Source of the DNA: Craterostigma plantagineum
Lineage: Eukaryota > Streptophyta > Magnoliopsida > Lamiales > Linderniaceae
Direction of reading: 5' to 3'
Assembly: GCA_027422505.1 (NCBI GenBank)
Contig: JAPQWV010000028.1
Coordinates: 3,138,001 to 3,202,000 of the forward strand
DNA: 64,000 bases
Shown: positions 1 through 11,333 of the stretch, in pieces
Layout of the letters: every line of letters begins with the position of its first letter
Numbering within the stretch: position 1 is the first letter of the stretch
Translations under genes and position numbers: made by a program
The notes under the pieces: generated by a model
The model's input: the letters and a program-made list of their open reading frames with translations, nothing else
What the model was told of the DNA's origin: nothing
The model's database searches: none

Positions 1-498
1 ATGCGATGCTTGATATTATGCTCTGACTTTATGATATATTTGTGATGCTTTTATACTGCGATGCGTGATCTTATGTTCTGATACAGTGATACTCTGCTAC
101 TTATCTGCGCTAATTGTGTGAGCTTTCTTGATAAGTGCTAAGTGCCTGCTGTGATGATTGTCTGATGCTTGAATCATGTTTGGAAAATGCGCACTTAGGC
201 AGGGGGAGCACACTTCGGGTAACTTAAAATTTTGCATCAACGATATATCATTAAGTATGACATGAGATATCTGCACTTAGATAGGGGGAGCAAATTCATT
301 CACGATATATCTCTGCATGTCATATAGATAATTGCACTTAGGCAGGGGGAGCAAATATGTATCATCTGTGACTAGGAAATATCATATGCTCTGGTTTATG
401 ATTATGGAACACTTAGACATATGCGCTAGGACTGATCGAATATGCTTACATGCTTCCGTGTTGCATCAATTACATGTCATCATCAAAAAGGGGGAGAA
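1..498 (+). mobile_element. 3' untranslated end of a Sirevirus-like Copia element
   Basis: This non-coding stretch precedes a clear LTR start at 499. A motif of the form gcactta-g-agggggagca occurs three times (about 189, 272 and 332), and a purine tract abuts the LTR. Repeated polypurine-like tracts upstream of the 3' LTR are a known trait of Sireviruses (Copia superfamily), so I infer that lineage. The coding part would lie left of the window. No credible ORF is present. Confidence 0.5.
485..498 (+). other. polypurine tract of the Sirevirus-like element
   Basis: The run AAAAAGGGGGAGAA is directly followed by TGTTGACC, the expected TG start of a 3' LTR. It would prime plus-strand DNA synthesis during reverse transcription. 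Confidence 0.6.
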
Positions 499-2330
499 TG
501 TTGACCTTTTTGGTCCATGAACGTTAGAGAGTTTTGATGACTATGTAATTGTAATGACGTTAGGTCTACAAATTAAGCAATTCGATAGATGATCAATATG
601 ATGTCTAAGTATATGAAAATATTCAAACATGCATTGATTATGAGCTATAAATTGTTAAAGTGTTGAAAAATTGATCGCATATGATTCTGTGATCTATTGG
701 TGAAACTATGTGATCGCATGTTATAGGCAGCCATGTGTTAGGATATATCATTCTGTGCTATATATGGAAATAATGTATGATATATCCTACTGAGTTATAA
801 AAGGAAAATATGCTGTTTATATATGGAAAGTGATATATCCGCTACAGTCCGTTTATTCCTGAACGAAATCTCATATGCGATTCTTTACATGCTTTCCACT
901 GAATTTAATGTGCAATATTAAATTGATATCTTTCCTTATACTTATTGGAATATTTAGGAAAGATCTGATTTAATTGACTTTGTGGATAAGGTGCTTTTAT
1001 ATGGTATATGCTAGAAACGGATGTGATCTCTGAAATAAGGAAAGTTGTGGCATGGCATGTTAATTAGTGATAGCTGTGATCTGATCTGATTTATGTGCTA
1101 ACCATGGTAAATATATTGATCTGATGCTATGTGCTATACATGGAAAACGTTTGATATGGTGCTATCTCGTGTGCTATACATGGAAAGTAATTCTGGATTA
1201 ACTTATTCTAGAAACTGATAGCAGCGAATCACATATAGAACGTTTTGTTATGGTAAATATAATGCAAAATGTTGAATATGCCTTGACTTTGAAATTGAGC
1301 TTTATATGGAATTTAATCATGCCTTAATGAGCTTATAATCGTTGTGATGACTTTCTAGAAGCATGATGTACATAGCATGTTGATTCTCGAAAATTACATG
1401 GACTATATGCTTGATTTAGTGATTAATATCTTGATCTGATTTTCCATGTAAAGTGTTGAGTGAAAAGGTTTATATATGAGCAACACTTCATAATTTCGAA
1501 GAACTTAGAACTTGCGAATATACGACTATTAGCGTCTTGAGCAGAAAACATTATTGAGAGATTCTTGAGCCTTCATTTGCGATAACCTTCTGCCAATCTG
1601 AGATTTAACTTGCGATTCCATCACTGAACGAGTGATTTATCCTGATATTCCAACCTCCACCATATATTCTGTCTTCGGACGTGTTGTCTTCGGACGTGAG
1701 CAATACCAAGGAGGCAAGGTCGATGTTTACACACACGTGAAGGGAAGGACGAGTTCCGGGGCCATTCGGTAGCGAGCTGTGTCTGTCGGGATCAGGAGAT
1801 TCCGAGGAACGAAACTCGGCGTGTGGTAACCTAGTGTGTCAAGTGTTCGACTTGTTTCGGATGTGTATTGGGCTAATCAATCAGTTTTATATCCAGCTAC
1901 GGTGCATTATAGTGATTGGTTAAACTATTGGGGAGCAAACACCAAGGAGAGGAGTAAACCCCCAGTTGGGGATATAACCTCTATAAAAATCATGTCTCGC
2001 ATTTACTTTACAGTTATTTCCTTTTCGCTGTGAGACAGACCCGACACACATCTGATGTTACTAGGATATATCTGGCATACTCATCACAAGCATCAGTAGG
2101 CATATCTAAGTCACTACATCTTAGGACTTGTGAAAAGAAGAAGTATAAATTTTTTATAAGCCTAATTCACCCCCCTCCTCTTAGGCACGTTTTTATCTTC
2201 AGCAATGTATTACTGCTCCAGAAACGTAGGACCGCGAGCAATATGAATTTTCGAGGCCTGTTGAACACAAATTCCTTAATACGGATTCGTTCTCTCTACG
2301 TAAGTGCGAGTTGCGCTAGACCTTAAACAC
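499..2330 (+). repeat. probable 3' LTR of the Sirevirus-like element
   Basis: The left edge (TGTTGACC after the polypurine tract) is firm. A TATA-like box, CTCTATAAAAATC, lies near 1979-1991, which fits a transcription start late in a long LTR. The right edge is a guess, at a TTAAACA near 2320-2330, because the partner LTR is outside the window and no target-site duplication can be checked. Short ORFs inside look like noise. Confidence 0.45.
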
Positions 2331-2650
2331 ATAGCGAACGTTGAATATAGAAGTGATGGTGAGCGACTGTTGCTTTAAGTATTCTCATTGAATGATTTTG
2401 TTTTTTTTCAGTCTGCTCTTAAATTTCGACAAGATCTCCATATGTAGTGTTGCGTAATCTATTTGTATTCCTCCAAGATACCTTTGTTTTTTCCCAGTGG
2501 TCTTTAATCCCACATTTAAATGCCACCAGTTCTACCATTAGTGAATTAAGGTGGACATTCTAAAAGTCATGAGACGTTTTAGGTCTAGCATTCCTTGACA
2601 TTTCGAAGGTGTAGGAAATTTTCAAAATTATTTGGTATTGAATACATATT
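2331..2650. other. non-coding stretch, nothing recognised
   Basis: AT-rich sequence without a supported ORF. Part of it may be the worn 5' portion of the LTR that ends at 2780, but no direct copy was found near 4.5 kb. Confidence 0.3.
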
Positions 2651-2780
2651 GGCCGAACTACGTAAAAATCTCATGTCTCGCTCGGTGTCATTTCGGCTTT
2701 TATATTTGTCCCAATAAAATTGTCGTGGGTCCACAATCAACCTTCCGCTAGGCCCGAAATATTACCACTCATCCCTTACA
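2651..2780 (+). repeat. 3' part of the 5' LTR of the Copia relic
   Basis: It ends in TTACA just before the primer binding site and matches 4634-4764 along its length with many substitutions. Confidence 0.7.
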
Positions 2781-2782
2781 AG

Positions 2783-2794
2783 TGGTATCAGAGC
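2783..2794 (+). other. primer binding site, initiator-Met tRNA type
   Basis: TGGTATCAGAGC lies two bases after the LTR end. This is the standard plant tRNA-iMet primer site for minus-strand DNA synthesis. Confidence 0.85.
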
Positions 2795-2924
2795 TAAGCC
2801 TAATTGATATTCTATGTGGTTGCAGTTTTGTCTGATCTTTCACATCAGAAAAAGATATCAAGAAGGGTTATCGTTATAGGGGAGCTAGTGTCGGGCCAAG
2901 CTGTGGCGACGGAAAATAGTTTCA

Positions 2925-3761
2925 AAAGTGCAGCAATTTGATGGTACGGGGAGTTTCACTCTGTGGCAGATACGGGTGAAGGATATAATTGTTCATCAAG
3001 GCTTGGCTAAGGCTTTGGAAGGGGACACGGCAAAGCCGGAGAAAAGGAGAAAGAAGACTGGGAGTATTTGGGGTCATGATGTGTTAGCACAATCCGTTTG
3101 TACATTGCAGATAACATTATTAATAATATTGTTATTGAGTGTTCTGCACCAGACTTGTAGACGAAGTTGGAGGAACTGCTCCTCAGGAAAAATGTAGCCA
3201 CAAAGTTATATCTGAAGCGGGAGATGAACCAGCTGAAGATGGAGGAAGGTGAAAATCTCTGGATCATATTAGCGTGTCCAACGGACTTGTGGATCAACTT
3301 GTAAAAGTTGATGTAAAGTTAAAGGAATAAGTAAGGCCCTTTTACTTCTTGCCTCGCTTCCTGATTCTTATGATAATTTGGTCACAACCATCTTGTACAG
3401 AAAGCCGACAGTGAAGATGGTGGATGTGCAGTCAACTATCTTTGCGTATGAAAAGAGGAGAAGATCAAATTATGGAAATAACCAAAATTCGACGTTGGCT
3501 ATACATGGGAAGAATCGTAGAGGAAGGTTCCACGCTAGGGAATTTGGAGGTAGCAACAGGTCCAAATCAAAGAATGGCAGGAAGGGCATTGTGTGCTACA
3601 AGTGTGGTGAGCCGGGACACATCAAAAGAAATTGTCCGACCTGGAGGAAGGACAACAATGGCGAGGAAAATTCCACAACGATGGTAGCAGAAAAGATTAT
3701 ATTACAGAAGTTATCACAGTCTCCAATGATGACGCTCGTTCTCAGGATAAATGGATATTAA
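2925..3761 (+). pseudogene. Copia gag relic with CCHC zinc knuckle
   Basis: Conceptual translation in shifting frames gives a Copia Gag (UBN2/DUF4219-type). The N-terminal part has FDGTGSFTLWQIRVKDI near 2940-2990. The middle, LYLKREMNQLKMEEG, lies near 3205-3250. The C-terminal part has a basic stretch and a CCHC zinc knuckle, CYKCGEPGHIKRNC (about 3594-3637), which would bind RNA in the particle. At least two frameshifts separate the segments at about 3050-3200 and 3300-3380, so no full Gag can be made. The region lies just downstream of the primer site, as expected for gag. Confidence 0.8.
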
Positions 3762-3765
3762 ATTA

Positions 3766-4085
3766 GGGTCAAAGTACCATGTTTGCCTCGAGAGAAAATA
3801 TTTTGACAAGTTCCAAAAAATACGCAGGGGTTCGGTCACCATGGCTGATGGATATCGTCAGGATGTTCGAGGTGTCGGAACGGTAAATTAAAAAATGGTT
3901 GACGGAGCGGTGCGCACTTTGAATGGTGTTATCTTTGTCCCACATTTGTGCTGGAATTTAATATCATTGTGCTAGTTAGAATCCACGGGCTATGGGAGTT
4001 TCATAGCAGGGGGAGTCTATAATGTCACACGTGGCGAAAAAGTCCTACTGAATGGAGAAAAGAGTGGAGGTTTGTATTGTCTGGA
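3766..4085 (+). pseudogene. Copia protease/pre-integrase relic
   Basis: Frames downstream of gag carry segments typical of the Copia protease to GAG-pre-integrase region: TMADGYRQDVRGVGTV near 3840-3880, DGAVRTLNGVIFVPHLCWNLIS near 3900-3970 (stated here as two adjoining blocks), and EKSGGLYCLD near 4055-4085. An in-frame stop follows the first block. Nothing downstream resembles the integrase core, so the element was cut off here. Confidence 0.65.
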
Positions 4086-4633
4086 CAAGAGTGTGGTAAT
4101 AATACTCTGTCTTCGATGGGTTCACGAAAATTGCGTGTGTGTGGAGGAAAGACAGATGATGGTGAGAAAGAAAATCTTGCTGGAGAAGGGGTTGGGTCAA
4201 AGTCCCTCTTGAGTATGTACGGGTAGAGTCGGTTCGACAGCTGCACATAGGATTGGCCGTGGATGAATCAAGTGGGGTAGGACCATATTTCTTGATTCGG
4301 ATATGTGTAGCTGATACAAGGAAGGCCAATTGACGTTTCTGGTATTTATGAACGAATTACTGTCATTGTGATCGGCTCGCTGGGATGAGTACTTCGATTT
4401 TTCATTTGTAAAGCATCTCAAATCAAGTGAGAAGAATTCAGTGATGGGAAAACTTATCAGGGCGATAAGGGTGAGAGATGGTTTAGTTTAAATGGGGTAG
4501 TGGGAGTAGGTACAAATATATTACCCGAGTGGGTATGGGGTCTCGAGTGTGGGTTTAACCACGAGCTTTAATTTGTACGGTGTAGTATTTTCAGTATAGT
4601 AAAACAGATGCTCTCCGTGGAGGTAGGCGATAG

Positions 4634-4764
4634 TGGCCGAACCACGTAAAAATCTCGTGTTCTCGCTTGGAATCATTTCGGTTTTATATTTGTCCCGATA
4701 AAATTGTCGCATGTCCAAAATCAACCTTTCGCGGGGCTCGAAATATTACCGCTCACCCTCAACA
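4634..4764 (+). repeat. 3' LTR fragment of the Copia relic
   Basis: Diverged direct repeat of 2651-2780, ending in CAACA. The true LTR start may be near 4510, after a purine-rich stretch (GGGGTAGTGGGAGTAGG), but that part has no counterpart upstream. Confidence 0.6.
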
Positions 4765-5248
4765 AGAGGTCCATATAGTGCGGGCTGATCAAGCCCGCCA
4801 GTGTGTATCGGTGGATCACAAGCGTACACACACGTTTGCCCATTTACCTATACCAATTCAAATTTCCATTCGCACCACATAATATTCCAACACTTAGTGA
4901 CATGTATAATGGAAACAATATCGAAACTTGTGATATGTATAACGATTACTTGTGGGATACGATTATATTCGAACAGCATACTACTCTCGTTGAACGCTAA
5001 CTTTCTAACAGTCATTCCCAACATAATACTACCGTCACCACCACCCTTCAACTAAATTCAGATTGAGACAAATATTCTCACTCTTAAGTATGAGACAACT
5101 ACGACTTCTAGCGTAACTAGTGCACCCTGACTGATGTGACTTGCCTAAGCCCAACAAACAACGACAAAGTCCTGCCTAATGGGATTTACCGTCTCAACTA
5201 TTGGGCTAGATACGTGGGGGCAGATGCTAACTTCGGGGCGGGGCCTTG
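4765..5248. other. non-coding stretch, nothing recognised
   Basis: No supported ORF or repeat. Short ORFs overlap on both strands without conserved motifs. Confidence 0.35.
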
Positions 5249-8200
5249 TGTAATACCCGTAAAATCTAATTACGGGACTTACGACTTAATTAACAGTAAA
5301 TTAGGAATTTCGTTAGATTAAATAAATAAAGAAAGAAAATAGGACTTTGAGCGATACGTTGCTTTCATGCTTTTATGTTCTTAAATGACTTATGTGTTTA
5401 TATGATTTCATGTTATGCGATTTATAATTCTTAAGAGGAGGTCGATTTCTAAATTTAAGTAACATGAATGCCGAAGTTAGAGAATTCAAACAATTAGATT
5501 TTGATACATTAAGACCTTGAAATCCTTAAAGATCGAAACTCTTAAATCTCGAGATCTATGATTCTCGAGATAAGCATGTTCATTCAATTAATAAACTCGA
5601 AATTATAGGATATAAAATTGAGGTGTTGCTAAATAGGAGAAACTCGAAAGAACTAAGGAAGAATCTCGGAATCTTTAATCTCGGAACCCTTGAAGATGTG
5701 GGAGGATGTCGAGATTATAGAAATTCAAAATGAGAATATAATAAGTTTCGAAAGAGGAAATATGTTTCGATTACTTAGTTAGTAAGGGGAATGACTAAAT
5801 TAATATAATAAGTTATTACATGAGAATGGGATAAGTATAATTAAAAAGAAATAAGTGACATCATTTGGGTAGTAGAACAAGCAATCTACGAGATAAGAAG
5901 GAAAGAAATTAGTAACTTATAACCTTCGACAATACTGAAGGGAGAGCTCACACAAATTGGATCCAAAGTTAGAAAAGAAAGCATAAACTACGAAAGAAAA
6001 CTCCAAAAGGTATAGTGTTATTTATGGTTTATGAATCTATTTTAATCATTGATGTTATATTTAGCACTTTATATAACTTCGGGGTAGAAGAAAATTAATT
6101 AAGGTGTATCACTGTCCTAGTTTAGAATCGTTTTCAAGGAGAACTATGATTCTTAGATTAATTGTTGAGTTAGGGTTTCGAACACTAGTTAGACTAATAT
6201 GGTTGTTTAAATGATACCTGCTATGGCTAGAAAGACCTGTAAGATAGGAATCGTACTTAAGGATAAGAAGGCAGCTTAAAATGGGGTTTTATAAGATTTA
6301 TAAGACCTTCAAACTGTTCTTGGAAAAGTGTAGAGTTTTGATTGAAAGTTTAAGAATGTCGAAGTCTAGTTTTAGGATCGACTTTAAGACTTTATGTAGG
6401 ATCTCGAAATTTATCTTGGATGTTGATGTCGAAATTTTGTTCAAATGTCGAAACAAATCTCGAGATCTTTATTTATGAATCTCGAACACTTGTATGAGCC
6501 CCTTCGAGATTTTAGGATTGTAATTCTGAAGACATATCGAAATTATATAGCATCTCGAGATTTAGTGTGAAAATCATGTCGAAATTGTGCATTATTAAGT
6601 CTCGAAATCTTTATTATAGTTTTGAAACCATAACTCGAGATCCAATGCGAGATCTAACTAATTTCGTTGTGTGTAATGTCGAAACTGAAACATGCCACGA
6701 AATTTGTAAAAGATCACGAGTTGATGTCGAGATTTGTTTTAGAAACATATCGAAATCTTGTTTATAATTGTAACATATAACTCGACATCTTATTGATAAT
6801 CTCAACACACCTCTCAAATTATGAGTATTGATTAACTAATATCGAACTTTAGCAAATACATGTCGAGATCCTTGTCGAGATCGACTTCGAAATATTATAT
6901 GTTATATGATCAGCTTCGAAAACCATGTCCGAAGGAAATTCCGAAACTCATAAATAACTAGGGTTTTTAAACTAAGCCACTTTAGTAAAATTGTAAATAC
7001 ACTAACAAACCCTAATTTTATATGTTTGTGTATTTAGGATTAAGATTCGAAGGTTAGCGACATACCGTACGATAAATTTAATAGCTAAGGATACCAGGTA
7101 AGTGGAAATCGAAACTACAACACATAATTTTTATGTGCATGAAATTATGTGTTATGTGCTTCTATGATTTTATATGAGTTTTTACGTGGTTTAATTACGT
7201 TATATGATGACATGACACGCATATTCATGGCATGAACATATGCACGCACGACTAGTATGAGAGTCAGGGAGATAGCGTGCATGAGTATAAGGTCGCTTAA
7301 AAGCGATATGTATATTTGCCGATATGGGCATTTGTGTCGACTCAATGATGAGTCACGATTCTTCTATGCTACCTAAATATATTACGGCGATTCACGAGGC
7401 CGACTGCCTGATTCATGAGAGGCAGGTATATAAATATATTACGGCGATTCACGAGGCCGACTGCCTGATTCACGAGAGGCAGGTATATAAATATATTACG
7501 GCTATTCACGAGGCCGACTGCCTGATTTACGAGAGGCAGGTATATAAATATATTACGGCGATTCACGAGGCCGACTGCCTGATTCACGAGAGGCAGGTAA
7601 AAACCCGTAGCGGGAGATGCAACCTGGAGGATGCGACTCGAGGGTATGAGCGGCACTGAGGGAACCTCGAGTGTTGGCGACCTCGTAGTAAGCTACCAGT
7701 GAGAAGCGCCCGTGTGTCAGCCGCATTGGGATGGAAAGGTGCCTTAGGGTTAAACGAAATTTGTGTGCCCGGGTTAGCCTCTCAATGGGAACGCATTGGG
7801 ATTGAAAGGCACTAGTAGCCTCTCAGTGTGGACCATATTGGGATTGAAAGGCACCATAGGGATAAGCACAAATGGAGTACTCTGGTTTAGCCTCCCAGTG
7901 TGTGTACTGCCACTTATATCCTTAGGGGTTTGAGCTCTATATGGTGCATAGTAAGATTGAAAGCCGAAGGGGCCCAAATATGAAGTCAATGAACGAGAAA
8001 GATGTGAGAAGTAGATAGCATTGGCGCGGATACCTTCGCTATTTAGGTCACGTGCATTGCATGCATGATTTTCACTTACTGAGCTTTATAAGCTCATTCC
8101 ACGTTTTATGTGTTGTAGGTATGATAGAGTCGGACGTTGAGAAACGTCACGACTAAGGCAGGCTGACGGCGGTGCTCCACGGACTTTTGAGGGCGAGGCT

Positions 8201-8330
8201 GTACATGGATGACGACATGTGGAGCGACGTTAGGGTTTTGAGTGTTCTGTTGTTTTGTTAGACGGGTCTTCCGCGACTTAAGTTGCGAAAATCCGCCACT
8301 AATCGTAGTTAGAAACTTACTAGAGGAAAG
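5249..8330 (+). repeat. degenerate long Gypsy-type LTR (plus orientation)
   Basis: It starts with TGTAATACCCGTAAAAT, like the other Gypsy LTRs of this window. The end region (about 8140-8330) matches the end of the LTR at 18807-21064 read on the minus strand, including CCACGGACTTTTGAGGGCG and a CGCCACTAATC-like block. It is about 3.1 kb, diverged, and carries a field of TCGAGAT/GTCGAAAT motifs (6280-6940) and a 57-bp tandem array. No target-site duplication was found and the right edge is uncertain. No internal retrotransposon genes adjoin it, so it may be a solo LTR or an LTR relic. Confidence 0.6.
7367..7600 (+). repeat. 57-bp tandem repeat, four copies
   Basis: A 57-bp unit with ATTACGGC(G/T)ATTCACGAGG recurs starting at 7381, 7438, 7495 and 7552 with only a few differences. 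Because 57 is a multiple of three, reading frames stay open across it on both strands. The repeat sits inside the degenerate LTR. Confidence 0.9.
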
Positions 8331-8645
8331 TACAAGAAGAACTCTCTTTCTTAAGTATATTTGGATTAATGACGCTAGAGATAACAAAGTCTACATATAT
8401 CAACGTGCTAACACCAAATATATGATTTTAGAAAAAAAAATGCCAATTATGACAAATATAGCTTTTAACGGGAGTTAGATCTGATTCAATGAATGAGACA
8501 GAAATAAAAGTAATATAAGATTCATTTCCCGGTCCATCATAATGTTGATAAAGTCCCATCATTTATTTTTTTTCCGGTCAGGTAGGTATCTGTCACATAC
8601 TTGACCATGGAGCCTGGCAAGTTGCCCGACAATTGAACAACAAGG
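8331..8645. other. non-coding stretch between LTR and duplication
   Basis: No gene seen. The tandem duplication starts at its right edge, at CAAGACACCGCCA (8646-8658). Confidence 0.3.
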
Positions 8646-8823
8646 CAAGACACCGCCAAGTCTGAGTGCCCTTAGTGACGACTATTAGTATAAGATACGA
8701 GTGAGGCTTATAGTTGTACGAGCGAGTTGTGCTTCCTCGATTTGGGGGCCTCATTCTACATTAATAACAGTGGGTTGGGAGGAGGTCCTCCGGTAATCTT
8801 GGTGTGTCCTATTCGTTTGATTC

Positions 8824-9063
8824 TTATTCGTGTGAATTCGAAGTGAGCCTGGGCACCAACTTAAGTGTTGTTCGTGTGCCGGTTACAAAGAGGGAGTCAT
8901 CTTTCGTGCTTTCCGCAAGGAACTTGTTCGTTGCTTCTAGCTTAGTGGCAAGATCTTGAGCATACTGAACCATTGCCTTGCGCGAGTTCGAAAACTTGGC
9001 ATAAAAATTCCAAGTCACTCGAAGTCGTGACGGTATCCCTACACAACGCCATGTGGTCAACAC
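8824..9063 (-). CDS. unidentified 79-aa ORF, copy A
   Basis: An uninterrupted 79-codon minus-strand frame lies downstream of the METTL25-like stop codon. The same frame is open in copy B (26414-26653) with a handful of substitutions. The middle is helical and charged (QDLATKLEATNKFLAES). I recognise no family. It could be an exon or 3' UTR of the neighbouring gene, or a chance ORF kept by the recent duplication; agreement between the copies is therefore weak evidence for coding. Confidence 0.25.
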   Translation of the reverse strand: MLTTWRCVGIPSRLRVTWNFYAKFSNSRKAMVQYAQDLATKLEATNKFLAESTKDDSLFVTGTRTTLKLVPRLTSNSHE

Positions 9064-9698
9064 AGTCCTACTCAGTTCGGTCTAAATTGAATCTGCTATG
9101 AGACGACCACAACTTCCAACATGACTAATCCTTCCTGATCCATGATCCACCCCCAAGATCCCACAAATGCAATATGGTTGAACCCATGACCAAGAGTATA
9201 TAATTTCAACCTCCCAACAACTAGGCTTAACCCATGCGGGGTCCCAAACGCTGCTCCTTTTTTTAAAACAGATGATGGCACATAAAAAGTAGGGTTTTCT
9301 TTTCGAACTTGGTTAATGATCACTGAAAGTATTCCAAATCTGAAGACTCAGCATATTATACGGGTTATATGAATTGCTTTCCGCGATTATACTCAGTTTT
9401 TAGTGGAAACAAGAATATAACAAACTTTACTAATTACTATCTAAATATAGCTATCTTCACCCTGTGATGTCACACGGATATTGATTCAGAGCTTCTCCGC
9501 AATTATAGCCACATTTCGAGGAGAAAGCATGGGATCGAATAAAGGTAGCATCACTGCATTACGTAGAACGTCGCTGTGTTCTTGGAGAAACAATAGTCTA
9601 TCAAGAAGCAAAAGGGTTTCCAAAACAGGTCCTAGAGCAGCACGAAGTGTCCAGTAAGGCCCAATATATTCCTGCAACAATAAAGTCAGTTGAAATAG

Positions 9699-10033
9699 TG
9701 TTAGGAATATTTTATAGTGTTCAATTTCAATATGTTTATCTTAGTTGGCTTGTATTTAATTAACTTTGGGCTAGTTTGTAATATTCTAGTTCTTAGTTAC
9801 TAGGGGTATAATATACCAACTCATGTGGTATATATACCCCCAAACCCTAATTCATTAGGGTGTGTGTTTTTGGTGTAGTATGTGTGAGTGCGTGTGTGTT
9901 GAGAATAGAAGAACCCATTTTGAAAGCATTCGTAGTCTACACTATCACACCCCACGTTCGATCTTTAAATCTTTTATCATTAGCGTGGTAAATCGTCCTA
10001 GATTAGTATTGTTGGATCAAATAGGGACCAACA
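9699..10033 (+). repeat. 5' LTR, 335 bp
   Basis: Begins TGTTAGGAATATT and ends GGGACCAACA. A TATA-like GGTATATATACC lies near 9827-9838. It appears identical to 15002-15336. Confidence 0.92.
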
Positions 10034-10035
10034 AG

Positions 10036-10047
10036 TGGTATCAGAGC
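10036..10047 (+). other. primer binding site of the young element
   Basis: TGGTATCAGAGC begins two bases after the LTR end, complementary to the 3' end of initiator-Met tRNA. Confidence 0.88.
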
Positions 10048-10284
10048 AAACACGTTTGGATTTGAGCAAGTTTATGAAATTTTTGGGTTTATTTTTCAGT
10101 TTCGAATTCTGCCTTGTTCTTGAATTTTTGAGTTGATTTTACTGATTTTGCAAGCTCAAGAGCTAATTAGGTTGTTTTCGAGTGATTTGAAGTGGTTACC
10201 CAACATTTTTCAGTTACTTGAGTGAGTTTTTAGGTAGAAATTGAGTCTGAAGTTCGTCATTCTGCCCAGAAGTTTTTCAGATCG

Positions 10285-10875
10285 AAACACCCGATCGGGC
10301 GAATGTGCACTGTAGTAAACATTTAATTTCAGCTGATTTGAGTTTCGCCGGATTTGATGTTGCTTGATTTTGTATTTTCGCCACATTTGAGTTTCGCCCG
10401 AAACTCATTTGCATTGATCGAAACTAACATTTTCAAAAGGCATTTCTAATTTTACACGGCGAAACTAATCATCGCCCGAAACCCCCAATCGACCGAAACT
10501 GAACATTTCCTTTTTTTTTCAAAATTTTTCTCGGCGAAACTCACTTTCGATCGAAACTGAAATATTCAAATATTAGAAATCATTTCTCGGCGAAAGGCTA
10601 CAGTACCAAAATTACTAGTTTCGCTCGAAAGGCTACAGTACCAATTACTAGTTTCGCCCGATACATTTCTCGGCGAAACTGATAATCGCCCGAAACCAGT
10701 TTCGATCGAAACTCATCCAATATATAGTGTTTCGCCCGAAACTTAATAATTTCTCATCAAATCACGCGAAACCCACAATCGATCGAAACTGAGCATTTCT
10801 TTCAAATTAAAACTTTTCTCGGCGAAACTGAGTATCGGTCGAAACTCATCTGCATCGATCGAAACCTTAAATCGG
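10285..10875 (+). repeat. leader field of CGAAAC-type repeats
   Basis: In about 590 bp of the untranslated leader I count some 17 copies of CGAAAC, in settings such as CGATCGAAACT, CGGCGAAACT and TTTCGCCCGAAAC; the last is palindromic. Spacing is irregular, so it is a motif field rather than a clean tandem array. Confidence 0.75.
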
Positions 10876-11333
10876 GCGATCCAAACTCACTCTTCAAAAT
10901 CACACATAAACGTTTTCAATCACCAAAACAATTGGACCCTTTGAGGAAAATTATTTTTTCACCATTTGATGAGAAGAACATTCTGAGTCCAACGGGCATA
11001 GTCAGTCCTAACGCCCGTTTATAATTTTCCTTCCGGTCCAAAAATTTTCGGTGTAGACTGCTTTTCTGTCAAATTCTTGAAATCAAATCCACAAACGTGT
11101 CAACGATCAGTCATCCAATAATCTATTTAGGACGTTTTGGCATATTATAGAAAAAGTTTTGGTAATTTCACGAAGTTTTCGAAATCATCACAAAATTTTA
11201 CGGTAAACGCCAAAAGAAAAAAAAATATTCGACGCCGACTTTCTTCGGTACTTCTCGAATAAACCAAACTTTTCGTCACTGAAATTTCAAAATCCAATTT
11301 CAATTTTTTAATTAAATATAAAATCAAATTAAA

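Larger units (their letters stand above)
2651..4764 (+). mobile_element. degenerate Copia retrotransposon relic
   Basis: Two diverged direct repeats bound the relic: 2651-2780 and 4634-4764. Both start near GGCCGAAC(T/C)ACGTAAAAATCTC and end in CA. The first is followed by a primer site. Between them are gag with a zinc knuckle and the start of the protease/pre-integrase region. Integrase, reverse transcriptase and RNase H are missing, so most of pol was deleted. Frames are broken in several places. The element is long dead. Confidence 0.8.

Noticed and set aside
7324..7659. 111-codon ORF with 19-residue repeats (and its mirror on the minus strand)
   Set aside because: It is produced by the 57-bp tandem array inside a degenerate LTR; both strands are open only because 57 is divisible by three.
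5249..8330. Calling this a confirmed solo LTR
   Set aside because: No matching 5-bp target-site copies could be found and the right edge is unclear.
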